Below, one piece after another: positions 48,288 through 56,172 of a stretch of 64,000 nt of DNA (positions are counted from its first letter, which is position 1; each line of letters begins with the position of its first letter). The DNA is from JALZKA01 sp963701205 (GTDB lineage: Bacteria; Actinomycetota; Thermoleophilia; Solirubrobacterales; 70-9). Both the position numbers and the translations under genes were made by a program. The notes beneath the pieces were generated by a model that was given only the letters and a program-made list of their open reading frames with translations, ran no database searches and was not told the origin of the DNA. The DNA lies in assembly GCA_963701205.1 (NCBI GenBank), contig OY969575.1, positions 2,046,001 to 2,110,000 on the forward strand, given 5' to 3'.

Positions 48288-49549
48288 CCGGTCGCGTCAA
48301 CGGGTGGGTCGAAGGGCGTCAGAGCGACACGCCGCTCGGGCGCGCTTGCTGAAGGATCCATCTCCAAGACTCGAAGCAGCGCCTCCCGTCCCGCCGCGGC
48401 CCGGGTTTGCCTGACGGCTTCGCCTAGCAGCGAGCGGCGGCGGACGCCCTCGTCGGCAACCAGTCCCGACTGGGCCGCCACAAGCTCGCCCAGGTTGATC
48501 CCCCGCAGTGCCAGCCGAGATGCCGGCGCCGGAAGCGTCGCGAGCTTGGGGCGCAAGACGAGCAGTAGGCGCTCCCGGTCGGCCGATGCCTGGCGAGTGA
48601 CGGCCTCGATTCGCCAGCCCCCACCGCTTGCCAGCCTGGCCTCAATCCGCAGGCGGCGAAACCCCCGGCCGCGTCGCAGCGGATTTGCCAGAAGCCGGTC
48701 CAGCAGCAACTCGAGCGCCTGCCCCAGGTGCTCGCCTCCAGCAGCATCGGGCAGTTCCAGTTCCTCCCGAAGCCGCTCAGGAGGCGTTCTGGGTCGAAGC
48801 GGACGCTCCTGGCCATGGGCGATCGCCAGCGCTTCCAGGCCGAGCCCACCGAACCGGTCGGCGACGGCGCCGGCGGGCAGGGCGGCGAGGTCGCCCACGG
48901 TGGCGATTCCCAGCCGCTCCAGGGTGTCGGCCAATCCAACCTGGCCGGCGGCATCCGGGGCGCCGCCTCGAAGCCCGATCCCCGGACGATTCGCCCAACG
49001 ATCGATGAGGCGATCGCAGAGCACCGCGATCGGGAGCGGGTCGAGCAGCGCGCGAGCAGCCCGCGTCGTAGCCGGAGGGTCGGAGCGGCGCCCCGGACGC
49101 GCTCGAAGCGCAACCGCCAACGCGCAAAGGCGCGTTGGGCCGGCGCCCAGGCGAGAACCGGCGCCCAGGAGCGAGCGTGCCCTTGCCATGACCCGTTCCG
49201 GCCTGCCCCAGACTGCGCGCAGGCCGTCCAGTTCAAAAAAAGCCTCACCGGGGCGAGCAGACTCAACGGCGGCGCCCAGCGACTCCAACTGAGCCAGGAC
49301 CTGCTCCCATGCCTCGTCGGCACGCTGCGAATCCGGCGTCAGCAGGGCAAGGGCAGGACAGCGCGCCAGCGCTTCTGCCGGTCGCATTCCGGCGCTGACC
49401 CCAAAGGCGCCAGCCGCCCCGGAGGCGGCGCCGATCACCTGCGGGCCGCCCGCTTCGGGGGCCAAGGCGATCGGCCGGCTGAGCAAATCCCGGCGCTTGC
49501 CCACCGCGGCAAGAAGCTCGAAACGGGGGATCAAGGCGCAGGCGATCAT
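48284..49549 (-). CDS. imuB: ImuB, catalytically inactive Y-family polymerase homologue
   Basis: 421-residue Y-family-like protein that acts as the hub linking DnaE2 to the beta clamp in mutasomes. It starts MIACALIPRFELLAAVGKRRDLLSRPIALAPEAGG; the palm acidic triad of active Y-family enzymes is not conserved, as usual for ImuB. A helix-hairpin-helix segment is at DTLERLGIATVGDLAALPAGAVADRFGGLG, and a little-finger-like domain follows. No imuA gene accompanies it here. A perfect LexA box lies directly before the start. Confidence 0.88.
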   Translation of the reverse strand: MIACALIPRFELLAAVGKRRDLLSRPIALAPEAGGPQVIGAASGAAGAFGVSAGMRPAEALARCPALALLTPDSQRADEAWEQVLAQLESLGAAVESARPGEAFFELDGLRAVWGRPERVMARARSLLGAGSRLGAGPTRLCALAVALRARPGRRSDPPATTRAARALLDPLPIAVLCDRLIDRWANRPGIGLRGGAPDAAGQVGLADTLERLGIATVGDLAALPAGAVADRFGGLGLEALAIAHGQERPLRPRTPPERLREELELPDAAGGEHLGQALELLLDRLLANPLRRGRGFRRLRIEARLASGGGWRIEAVTRQASADRERLLLVLRPKLATLPAPASRLALRGINLGELVAAQSGLVADEGVRRRSLLGEAVRQTRAAAGREALLRVLEMDPSASAPERRVALTPFDPPVDATG

Positions 49550-49551
49550 TA

Positions 49552-49565
49552 CGAACGTATGTTCG
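49552..49565. promoter_or_regulatory. LexA (SOS) box upstream of imuB
   Basis: CGAACGTATGTTCG matches the Gram-positive/actinobacterial SOS consensus CGAACRNRYGTTYG at every position. It ends 2 bp before the imuB ATG on the minus strand and would control imuB, the DUF6504-like gene and dnaE2. The divergent solute-binding protein gene starts 140 bp away and is less likely to be affected. Confidence 0.93.
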
Positions 49566-49650
49566 CATACAAGTCAACCCTTGAGACTCAAAGTGACCCG
49601 GATCACCGCCGTCGGAATGAGGCGGGTTGACCTCATCGATCCAGCCCTGA

Positions 49651-49679
49651 TTGAATGGGGCACCGGAGAGAGGTATCCG
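49651..49679 (+). promoter_or_regulatory. Promoter of the solute-binding lipoprotein gene
   Basis: TTGAAT (49651-49656) and TATCCG (49674-49679) are separated by 17 bp. The predicted transcript would carry a short 5' leader with AAGGAG just before the ATG at 49705. Confidence 0.5.
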
Positions 49680-49704
49680 TGTTGTCAAAAACTAAGGAGA
49701 GTTA

Positions 49705-51006
49705 ATGCAGAGGCTTACTATGGTCTTGCTTGCGGCACTTGCCGCGGCGCTCTCGTCATTCGTCCTTGCCGCATGCGGCGACGACGACGACGGTGCTAGT
49801 AGCGGTGGTAGTAGCGGTGGCGAGTCACTTGACCTTGTCGTCGGAAACCTGGTGCCGCAAACCGGCGGTTTGTCCCCATTCGCCCCAGCGGGCGAGAAGG
49901 CGATCGGCCTGGCCGTTGACGAGATCAACGCCGCGATCGACGAGGTTGAAGCCGATCACTCGATCGAGTCCCTGACCGAGGACACCCAGACCGATCCACA
50001 GGCGGCCGTCCAGGCTGCCCGCAAGCTGGCCAGCTCGGATGCGAGTTGCTTCAACGGCGCTTGGGCGTCGGGCAGCACAATCCCGGTGGCTGAATCGGTA
50101 TCGACCAGGGAAGGGATCCTGCAGATCTCGCCCGCGTCAACGAGTCCGGACGTCACTGGCCTCGAAGATGATGGCCTGGTGTTCCGGACCGCCCCGGCCG
50201 ACACGTTCCAGGGCCCGTTGCTCGCCGACGTGGTCGAGGACGGACTCGGCGGTGCCGAAGGCAAGACCGTCAACATCGGCGCTCGAAACGACGCCTATGG
50301 AACCGGACTCGCCGAAGAGTTCACGAAGGCCTGGGAGGACAAGGGTGGCACGGTTGGCGACACCGTCGTGTACGACGTCAAGCAGCCCACCTACAACTCC
50401 GAAGCCGGACAGATCGTTGCGGGAGGCCCCGATGGCATCCTGATCATCGATTTCCCGGATCCGTTCGACAAGGTCGGGGCCGCACTCGTCCGTACGGGCG
50501 ATTGGGATCCGACGACCGCATTCGGGCCTGACGGCCTGGCGTCCCCGAACCTCGCGGAGCTCGTTGGCTCTGACGCGGTCGAGGGCATGCGGGCGACGGC
50601 ACCGGGCGCACCTGATGGTGGTCCCGGTCAGGCGTTCGACCAGCTGTTCGACGACGCTGGTGGGGCAACCCGCGCACCGTTCAACGCGCAGAATTTCGAC
50701 AACGTGATTCTGTGTTACCTGTCCGCGGTCGCCGCGGGCTCGACGGACGGCGTCGAGATGGCAGCGGTGCTGCCAGACGTCACCGGTGCACCCGGCGACG
50801 AGTACACCTGGGAGGAGCTGCCCGCCGCAATCGAGGCACTCCAGAACGGTGAGGACATCGATTACCAGGGCGTCACTGGCGACATCGAGTTCGATGCAGC
50901 CGGCGACCCCCAGAGCGGCGTCTTCGACGTCTTCGCCTTCGAGGGCGATGAGTTGGTGACGACCAGTGAGGTCGAGTTCGGTGGCTCCGGAGGAGGCTCC
51001 GAGTAA
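49705..51006 (+). CDS. ABC transporter substrate-binding lipoprotein (Liv/leucine-binding fold)
   Basis: 433-residue periplasmic-binding-protein homologue. A signal peptide with lipobox LAAC ends at about residue 24, followed by an acidic and Gly/Ser-rich linker (GDDDDGASSGGSSGG). The type I binding fold is clear: LVVGNLVPQTGGLSPFAPAGEKAIGLAVDEINAA, DTQTDPQAAVQAARKLASSDASCFNGAWASGSTIPVAE, TVNIGARNDAYGTGLAEEFTKAWEDKGGTV. AAGGAG precedes the ATG. It converges with the liv permease/ATPase operon, which most likely supplies its transporter. Ligand not determined; branched-chain amino acids are possible but other amides or acids are handled by this family. Confidence 0.9.
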   Translation: MQRLTMVLLAALAAALSSFVLAACGDDDDGASSGGSSGGESLDLVVGNLVPQTGGLSPFAPAGEKAIGLAVDEINAAIDEVEADHSIESLTEDTQTDPQAAVQAARKLASSDASCFNGAWASGSTIPVAESVSTREGILQISPASTSPDVTGLEDDGLVFRTAPADTFQGPLLADVVEDGLGGAEGKTVNIGARNDAYGTGLAEEFTKAWEDKGGTVGDTVVYDVKQPTYNSEAGQIVAGGPDGILIIDFPDPFDKVGAALVRTGDWDPTTAFGPDGLASPNLAELVGSDAVEGMRATAPGAPDGGPGQAFDQLFDDAGGATRAPFNAQNFDNVILCYLSAVAAGSTDGVEMAAVLPDVTGAPGDEYTWEELPAAIEALQNGEDIDYQGVTGDIEFDAAGDPQSGVFDVFAFEGDELVTTSEVEFGGSGGGSE

Positions 51007-51059
51007 CGACCGGCGAATCCGGGATCGGCTGCGGCCGGTCCCGGAGCCGCCAGGAAACG

Positions 51060-51096
51060 CGGCCGGGGCTCCAACGGGGCTCCGGCCGTTTTCTTT
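51060..51096 (+). terminator. Terminator between the binding-protein gene and livGF
   Basis: CGGCCGGGGC (51060-51069) pairs with GCTCCGGCCG (51079-51088), ten pairs with one G-U, and is followed by TTTTCTTT. It lies downstream of the plus-strand lipoprotein gene and a few bases from the convergent ATPase gene. Confidence 0.8.
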
Positions 51097-51098
51097 GC

Positions 51099-52709
51099 CT
51101 AGGCGGGCTCGTCCTCGACCGCTGCGTCGATTCGACCGCCGCCGCCGAGGTAGAGCTCGGCGACCTTGGGGTCGGACAGAAGCTCCGCCCCTCGGCCCTC
51201 GAAGCGGTTGCGACCGAGGTCAAGCACGTAGCCGCGATCCGACATCGCGAGCGCGCGTTTGGCGTTTTGCTCGACCATGAGGATCGTCACGCCCGTCGCG
51301 TTTATCTCCTCGACCTTCTCGAAGATCGCATCGACGAAGGCCGGCGCAAGGCCCGCCGAGGGCTCGTCGAGCAAAAGGACCTCGGGATCCGGCATCAGCG
51401 CCCGTGCCATCGCCACCATCTGGCGCTCACCGCCAGACATCGTCCCCGCCTGCTGCTTGCGTCGCTCGCCAAGCCGGGGAAAGAGCTCAAACATGCGGCC
51501 CATCCTCGACTCAAGCGAATCCCCGCCGCGGGCAAACAACCCCAGTTCGAGGTTCTCCTGCACCGTGAGGGTGGGGAAGACGTTGTTGAGCTGCGGCACG
51601 TAGCTGACCCCCCTGCGGGTCACGTTGTGGGGTGCCTCGCCGGTGATCTCGCCCTCCTTGAGGTGAATCGACCCCTCCTTTGGCGAGACCAGCCCAAAGA
51701 TCGACTTCATCAACGTTGACTTGCCGGCCCCGTTCGGTCCGACGATGGTGACGATCTCGCCCTTGGAAACCTCGAGATCGACGCCGTTCAGGATGTCCAC
51801 CTCCGGGGTGTAGCCGGCCACGAGTCCGGACACGCGCAGAACAACTTCGCCGCGCTCGCCCGATGGACGCACATCGGCCGTCGATGCGGTCACGTCCTCC
51901 TCGCCCGAACCGCCGCCGAGGTACGCGCTGACGACGCGCTCGTCGGCCCGGATCTCCGCCGGCGGTCCCTGGGCGATAACAGAGCCCTGCGCCATCACCA
52001 CGACCTCGTCGGAGTGGCTCATCACCACGTCCATATCGTGCTCGACGAACAGGAAGGTCACGCCGCGTTCCGACCGCAGCGTCTCCATGTGCTCCAGCAA
52101 CCGGCGGCCAAGGGTCGGATTGATCCCAGCCATCGGCTCATCGAGAAGCACCATCGATGGCTCCGTCATCAGCGCCCTGGCAAGTTCCAAAAGCTTGCGT
52201 TGGCCGCCGGACAGGGTGCCGGCGTAATCGTCGGCCTTCTTGTCCAAGTTGAAGGTGGCGAGGAGGTCGTATGCCCGCTCCGTGAGTTCGGTTTCACGGG
52301 CCCGGACGGCGCGGGGTTGTGTGAGCAGGCCCAGCAGTCGCTCGCCGGGCTGGTTGGGCCCCGCCAGCAGCATGTTGTCGATCACCGGCATCGCCGCAAG
52401 GGCCTTCGTGATTTGGAACGTCCGGACCATGCCACCGCGGCTGATCGCGTGGGGCGGCCGCCCGAAGATTGAATTGCCCTGGTAGAGAATGCGCCCGCTG
52501 TCTGCCTTGTAGAAGCCCGTGATGACGTTGAACAGCGTCGTCTTACCGGCGCCGTTGGGGCCGATCAGCGCCGTGATCGAGCGATCCTTGACCGAAAACG
52601 TCGCATCGTCGACGGCCCGGATCCCCCCAAACGTCTTGCAAACGTCGGCAACGACCAATACGTCCGAGGTGCTGGCCGGGGCCGGGGCGGTGGCAGGTGC
52701 GCTACTCAC
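51099..52709 (-). CDS. Fused LivG-LivF ABC transporter ATPase
   Basis: 536-residue protein with two complete ABC ATPase domains in one chain. Domain 1 (LivG-like, about residues 15-260) has Walker A GPNGAGKTT, signature LSGGQRK and Walker B MVLLDEP. Domain 2 (LivF-like, about 285-525) has Walker A GPNGAGKST, signature MSGGERQ and Walker B VLLLDEP. An acidic linker (GGGSGEEDVTASTADVRPSGERGE) joins them. LivG and LivF are normally separate genes. The GTG at 52709 overlaps the livM stop. Confidence 0.93.
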   Translation of the reverse strand: MSSAPATAPAPASTSDVLVVADVCKTFGGIRAVDDATFSVKDRSITALIGPNGAGKTTLFNVITGFYKADSGRILYQGNSIFGRPPHAISRGGMVRTFQITKALAAMPVIDNMLLAGPNQPGERLLGLLTQPRAVRARETELTERAYDLLATFNLDKKADDYAGTLSGGQRKLLELARALMTEPSMVLLDEPMAGINPTLGRRLLEHMETLRSERGVTFLFVEHDMDVVMSHSDEVVVMAQGSVIAQGPPAEIRADERVVSAYLGGGSGEEDVTASTADVRPSGERGEVVLRVSGLVAGYTPEVDILNGVDLEVSKGEIVTIVGPNGAGKSTLMKSIFGLVSPKEGSIHLKEGEITGEAPHNVTRRGVSYVPQLNNVFPTLTVQENLELGLFARGGDSLESRMGRMFELFPRLGERRKQQAGTMSGGERQMVAMARALMPDPEVLLLDEPSAGLAPAFVDAIFEKVEEINATGVTILMVEQNAKRALAMSDRGYVLDLGRNRFEGRGAELLSDPKVAELYLGGGGRIDAAVEDEPA

Positions 52710-53685
52710 CGAGCACCATCTCCTCACGCTTGCCGAACAATCCCTGCGGGCGGAATGCCATCAACAGGATCAGGACGATTCCGACGAGGATGAATCGAAG
52801 CGCGGCCACCTGCGCATCGTCGAGTGGCAACTCGATGAACCTGAGGGCTTCAAGCAGGGTCCAGAAGATGATCGCTCCAACGGCAACGCCCCAGTAGGAG
52901 GCCAGACCACCAAGGATCAGAACCGCGTAGCCAAGGAACGTGACCAGGGGCTGGAACACGTCGGGGTTGATGAAGTTCAGGTTGAGAGCGATGAAAAAGC
53001 CTGAGATCGCGCCAAGCGTCGCGGCGATCGAAAGCGACTGGAGCTTGTAGACGAAGACGTTCTTGCCCAAGGCACGGGCGGCGTCCTCATCCTCGCGAAT
53101 CGCCCGCAACACCCGGCCCCACGGCGTTCGCTGGAGCCGGCTCAAACCGAATGCGGCGACGATCGCCACGAGCCAGACCACGATCAGGAGCGGAAACAGG
53201 GACTCAGGGTTGCTCCAGCCAAGCCACTGAAGCCAGCTTTCGATCTTGTCGGAGACGGCGTCCCAGTCGTCGCCAAAGCCAAGCAGGCCTTGATTGCCCC
53301 CGGTCAACTCGCGCGCGTTTTGCGCCGTGAATCGAATCGCCTCCGCGGCCGCGATCGTGGTAATTGCAAAGTAGTCGGCCCGCAGCCGCAACGCCGGGAG
53401 TCCGATCAGGAGCCCGAACGCGACTGTGACGAGGATCGCGATCGGCAGCGAAAGCCAGAATGAGAACCCGGCATCGGTGACGAGGATCGCCATTGTGTAG
53501 GCGCCCAGGGCCGCGAATCCGACCTGACCGAAGTTGACCAGGCCCGTGTAGCCGACGTTGATCTGAAGCCCCAGCGCGAAGATCGTGTACGTGCCCGCCA
53601 GAACGCCCACGCTCGTCCAAAACCCGATGTCCGAGAAAGCCTCGAGGCTGATCGCGAACGGGAAGATGCCGAGCACCTCGCTCAT
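52702..53685 (-). CDS. livM: Branched-chain amino acid-type ABC permease LivM
   Basis: 327-residue integral membrane permease with about nine hydrophobic helices. The family motif INVGYTGLVNFGQVGFAALGAYTMAIL is near residue 42, ALRLRADYFAITTIAAAEAIRFTAQNARELTGGNQGL in the middle, and the EAA-like cytoplasmic loop TPWGRVLRAIREDEDAARALGKNVFVYK before the last helices. It overlaps livH by 4 bp upstream and livGF downstream. Confidence 0.94.
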   Translation of the reverse strand: MSEVLGIFPFAISLEAFSDIGFWTSVGVLAGTYTIFALGLQINVGYTGLVNFGQVGFAALGAYTMAILVTDAGFSFWLSLPIAILVTVAFGLLIGLPALRLRADYFAITTIAAAEAIRFTAQNARELTGGNQGLLGFGDDWDAVSDKIESWLQWLGWSNPESLFPLLIVVWLVAIVAAFGLSRLQRTPWGRVLRAIREDEDAARALGKNVFVYKLQSLSIAATLGAISGFFIALNLNFINPDVFQPLVTFLGYAVLILGGLASYWGVAVGAIIFWTLLEALRFIELPLDDAQVAALRFILVGIVLILLMAFRPQGLFGKREEMVLGE

Positions 53686-54692
53686 ACGCTCCGCGCCTTA
53701 CCGAAGATTCCCTGGGGCCGAATCACAAGCACGACGATCAGGATCACGAACCCGATCGCGAGCTTCCAGCGCGCGTCGATCACCAGGGTTGACCACTCGA
53801 TTACGAGCCCGAGGATGATCCCGGCCGAGAGTGCTCCAAACGCGTTACCGATGCCACCGAGAACGACCACGGCGAAGATCGGCAGCAGCAGCTCGAAGCC
53901 AAGCTCGGGCTTGACGGTGCTGATCGCCCCGATCAGTGCTCCTGCCAGGCCCGCAAGGCCTCCGGCCAGAAGCCAGGTGTAGGTGATGACCCGTGTCGTA
54001 TCGATCCCCGATGTTTCGGCCAGGTCGATGTCGTCAGACAGGGCCCGCATCTGCTTACCGAGGGTGGTGAACCGCAACAACAGGCCGAGGCCAACCAGCA
54101 CGCTGATGCCAACCAAAACCACGATCAGCTCGGTCTGGCCGATTCGCAGGCCGAGGAAGGAAACCGTCTCGAAGACATCGACATCCAGGTTCTTGAGCTC
54201 GGATCCGGCAAAGAACTGGATCACGTTGCGGAGGACCAGCGCCAGGCCGAGCGACATCAAGAGGAGTTGCAGCATGCCTGCACCGACGCTTCGCATCGGG
54301 CGCCACAGGACCCGCTCCAAGAGCAACCCCAGCATCGCCGTCACGACAACGGCGGCCAGGACGCCCACGATGAACGGCAACCCCCAGGTCACGTTGATGA
54401 CAAATGCCGCGTACGCGCCGAACGTCAGGAAGTCCCCGTGCGCGAAGTTGACCAGCTTGAGGATCCCGTACACGAGCGTCAACCCAACGGCGCCGAGGGC
54501 GTAAATCGTTCCGTACGACAGCCCGTTGAGGCTCGTTTGAGCCGTGTTGTGAAGCCCTTCGGTGATCACCAGGATCACCGCGATCGCGACAACGATGCCG
54601 AGCGTCACGACAGCGGGATGGCGGCCTGCAGCGCTTCGCAGCCCCTGGCTCCCGCGCCCTGGTTCGTCGAAGCTACTCGTTGCGGCTTCCAT
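53682..54692 (-). CDS. livH: Branched-chain amino acid-type ABC permease LivH
   Basis: 336-residue permease with eight or so hydrophobic helices. GLSYGTIYALGAVGLTLVYGILKLVNFAHGDFLTFGAYAAFV is the LivH signature, and TTLGKQMRALSDDIDLAETSGIDTTRVI is the conserved cytoplasmic loop. An unusual N-terminal hydrophobic extension (residues 24-45) precedes the core. The ATG at 54692 lies 8 nt after TAGGAT on the minus strand (54701-54706), so the liv operon likely has its own leaderless promoter separate from the dehydrogenase gene upstream. Confidence 0.94.
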   Translation of the reverse strand: MEAATSSFDEPGRGSQGLRSAAGRHPAVVTLGIVVAIAVILVITEGLHNTAQTSLNGLSYGTIYALGAVGLTLVYGILKLVNFAHGDFLTFGAYAAFVINVTWGLPFIVGVLAAVVVTAMLGLLLERVLWRPMRSVGAGMLQLLLMSLGLALVLRNVIQFFAGSELKNLDVDVFETVSFLGLRIGQTELIVVLVGISVLVGLGLLLRFTTLGKQMRALSDDIDLAETSGIDTTRVITYTWLLAGGLAGLAGALIGAISTVKPELGFELLLPIFAVVVLGGIGNAFGALSAGIILGLVIEWSTLVIDARWKLAIGFVILIVVLVIRPQGIFGKARSV

Positions 54693-54752
54693 GCGTGCTC
54701 ATCCTACGGTTTGTGGTCATCGCGCGGCGACACGATCGTGGCAACCGGGAGT

Positions 54753-55811
54753 TCAGACATTGAGCTTGGCCTCGATCGAGGCGATGACCGCGTCGGTGAA
54801 CTCCGTTGTTCCTGCGTGGCCACCCAGATCCGACGTTCGGGTTCCGGAGGCGACCGTTCCGACAACCGCTTCATACACCGCCCGCGACTGGCGCTCGCAC
54901 TCCGCGTAATGAAGAATCGAGGCAACGGCCAGGATCATCGCCATCGGATTCGCCACATCCTTGCCGAACAGGGCGGGCGCGGTGCCGTGCGGAGCCTCCG
55001 CCATCGCCGCAACCGGGCGCAACTCGTCGTCCAGTCCAAGCAGGACAGATTCGGCGCCTGCGATCGAGCCGAAGAGCGGCAGGACGAGGTCAGAAAGCAG
55101 GTCCCCGTCGCGGTTGAGACAGGGAATCACGAGCGGCTCCGACGCCGCTCCTGAAACAAGCCCCGCGAGCGTTGCGTCGATCAGGACGGGCTGGTAGGAG
55201 CAGTCGGGATGGCGCTCGGCGGCAGCGTCCATCTCCTCCTTCAGCATGCCCTCATAGACGGGGCTGACCGTCCACTTCGGGCCGCCGAAGACCTTGCCGC
55301 CGATCCGTTCGGCCTCGCGAAACGAGTACTCAGCAACGGCGCGGCAGTCGCCGCGGCGGATCTTCTCCGTACGCATCGCAACCTCATCTAGGCCTGAACC
55401 CTCACGCCACTGCTCGGCGCCATAGGCGTCACCGACCGCCATACGGCAGACCGAGATGGGGTGGTGGACGCCGGCCACCGGCGTAATGCCTGGAATCCGC
55501 CTGCCCGTTCGAACGATCACGGTGCCGTCGATCGCCTCGCGCAGAATCCGGTTCGGACTACCGACGTCATCGGCGCCCTCCGGCGTGATCGTCGCGGCCT
55601 TTAGACCGAGGCCCGTCTCGCGCATGCGAGTGGCCGCGGCCGCGCAGACGTCATTGTTTGTGGCGCGGCGATTCTCCAGCGACAGGTCAAAGCGCTCGAC
55701 TTCGAGATCCAACCCGAGCAGTTCTGGATCGAGTACCCGCAACGCCTGTTCGAGCAACTCCTGCCCGGTCTCGTCCCCATCAAGCGCGACAATCGTGATA
55801 CCTCGATCCAT
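54753..55811 (-). CDS. Isocitrate/isopropylmalate dehydrogenase family protein
   Basis: 352-residue beta-decarboxylating dehydrogenase. Its first half resembles the eukaryotic-type (type II) NADP-isocitrate dehydrogenases: LDGDETGQELLEQAL, FDLSLENRRATNNDVCAAAATRMRETGLGLKAATITPEG, and PISVCRMAVGDAYGAEQW. The C-terminal cofactor loop EAPHGTAPALFGKDVANPMAMILAVASIL instead looks like the LeuB/type I pattern. It is about 50 residues shorter than usual type II enzymes. Isocitrate dehydrogenase is the most likely activity, but substrate specificity should be regarded as open. It lies 60 bp upstream of livH on the same strand. Confidence 0.8.
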   Translation of the reverse strand: MDRGITIVALDGDETGQELLEQALRVLDPELLGLDLEVERFDLSLENRRATNNDVCAAAATRMRETGLGLKAATITPEGADDVGSPNRILREAIDGTVIVRTGRRIPGITPVAGVHHPISVCRMAVGDAYGAEQWREGSGLDEVAMRTEKIRRGDCRAVAEYSFREAERIGGKVFGGPKWTVSPVYEGMLKEEMDAAAERHPDCSYQPVLIDATLAGLVSGAASEPLVIPCLNRDGDLLSDLVLPLFGSIAGAESVLLGLDDELRPVAAMAEAPHGTAPALFGKDVANPMAMILAVASILHYAECERQSRAVYEAVVGTVASGTRTSDLGGHAGTTEFTDAVIASIEAKLNV

Positions 55812-55844
55812 GCGCCGCGAAACTATCTGATTCCATTCCGCCCG

Positions 55845-56168
55845 ATGAACGCTGAAGCCTGTAGCTGGTGCGGTACCCAAGTCGAAGCCGGAGACGGTTT
55901 TCGCGCCTATGAACCTGCCGGCGAGCGGCGCGCGGTCTTCTGTCGCCTTGAGCATGTGGTTCCATGGGCGATGAAGGGGGCGCACTGGGACGCTGGGGCG
56001 GAGCCGCCCGAACTCGATGGCGCGTTTCGCTGTTCGGAGTGCGACAAGGAGCTCGGGGATGTGCGAATCGACTTGGTGCGCCACCGCACCGAGCACCGGA
56101 TCGCCGACCACTTTTGCGGCGTTGACCACCTCGCCGCGTGGGCGCGGGCGGGCGGACGCTGGCGCTGA
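55845..56168 (+). CDS. Small Cys-rich, probably zinc-binding protein
   Basis: 107-residue protein of unknown function. Two Cys clusters, CSWCG near residue 7 with CRLEH near 33, and CSECDKELGD near 63 with FCGVDH near 90, suggest two zinc sites of treble-clef kind. A Trp-rich middle (PWAMKGAHWDAG) is unusual. The ATG at 55845 gives a plausible N-terminus. It is divergent from the dehydrogenase gene by 33 bp and ends 4 bp before the convergent hydrolase. Confidence 0.65.
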   Translation: MNAEACSWCGTQVEAGDGFRAYEPAGERRAVFCRLEHVVPWAMKGAHWDAGAEPPELDGAFRCSECDKELGDVRIDLVRHRTEHRIADHFCGVDHLAAWARAGGRWR

Positions 56169-56172
56169 CCCG

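Noticed and set aside
47610..49292. 560-codon open frame on the plus strand opposite imuB and dnaE2
   Set aside because: The product is Arg/Ser/Pro-rich low complexity, and the minus strand encodes well-conserved ImuB and DnaE2. It is an antisense shadow.
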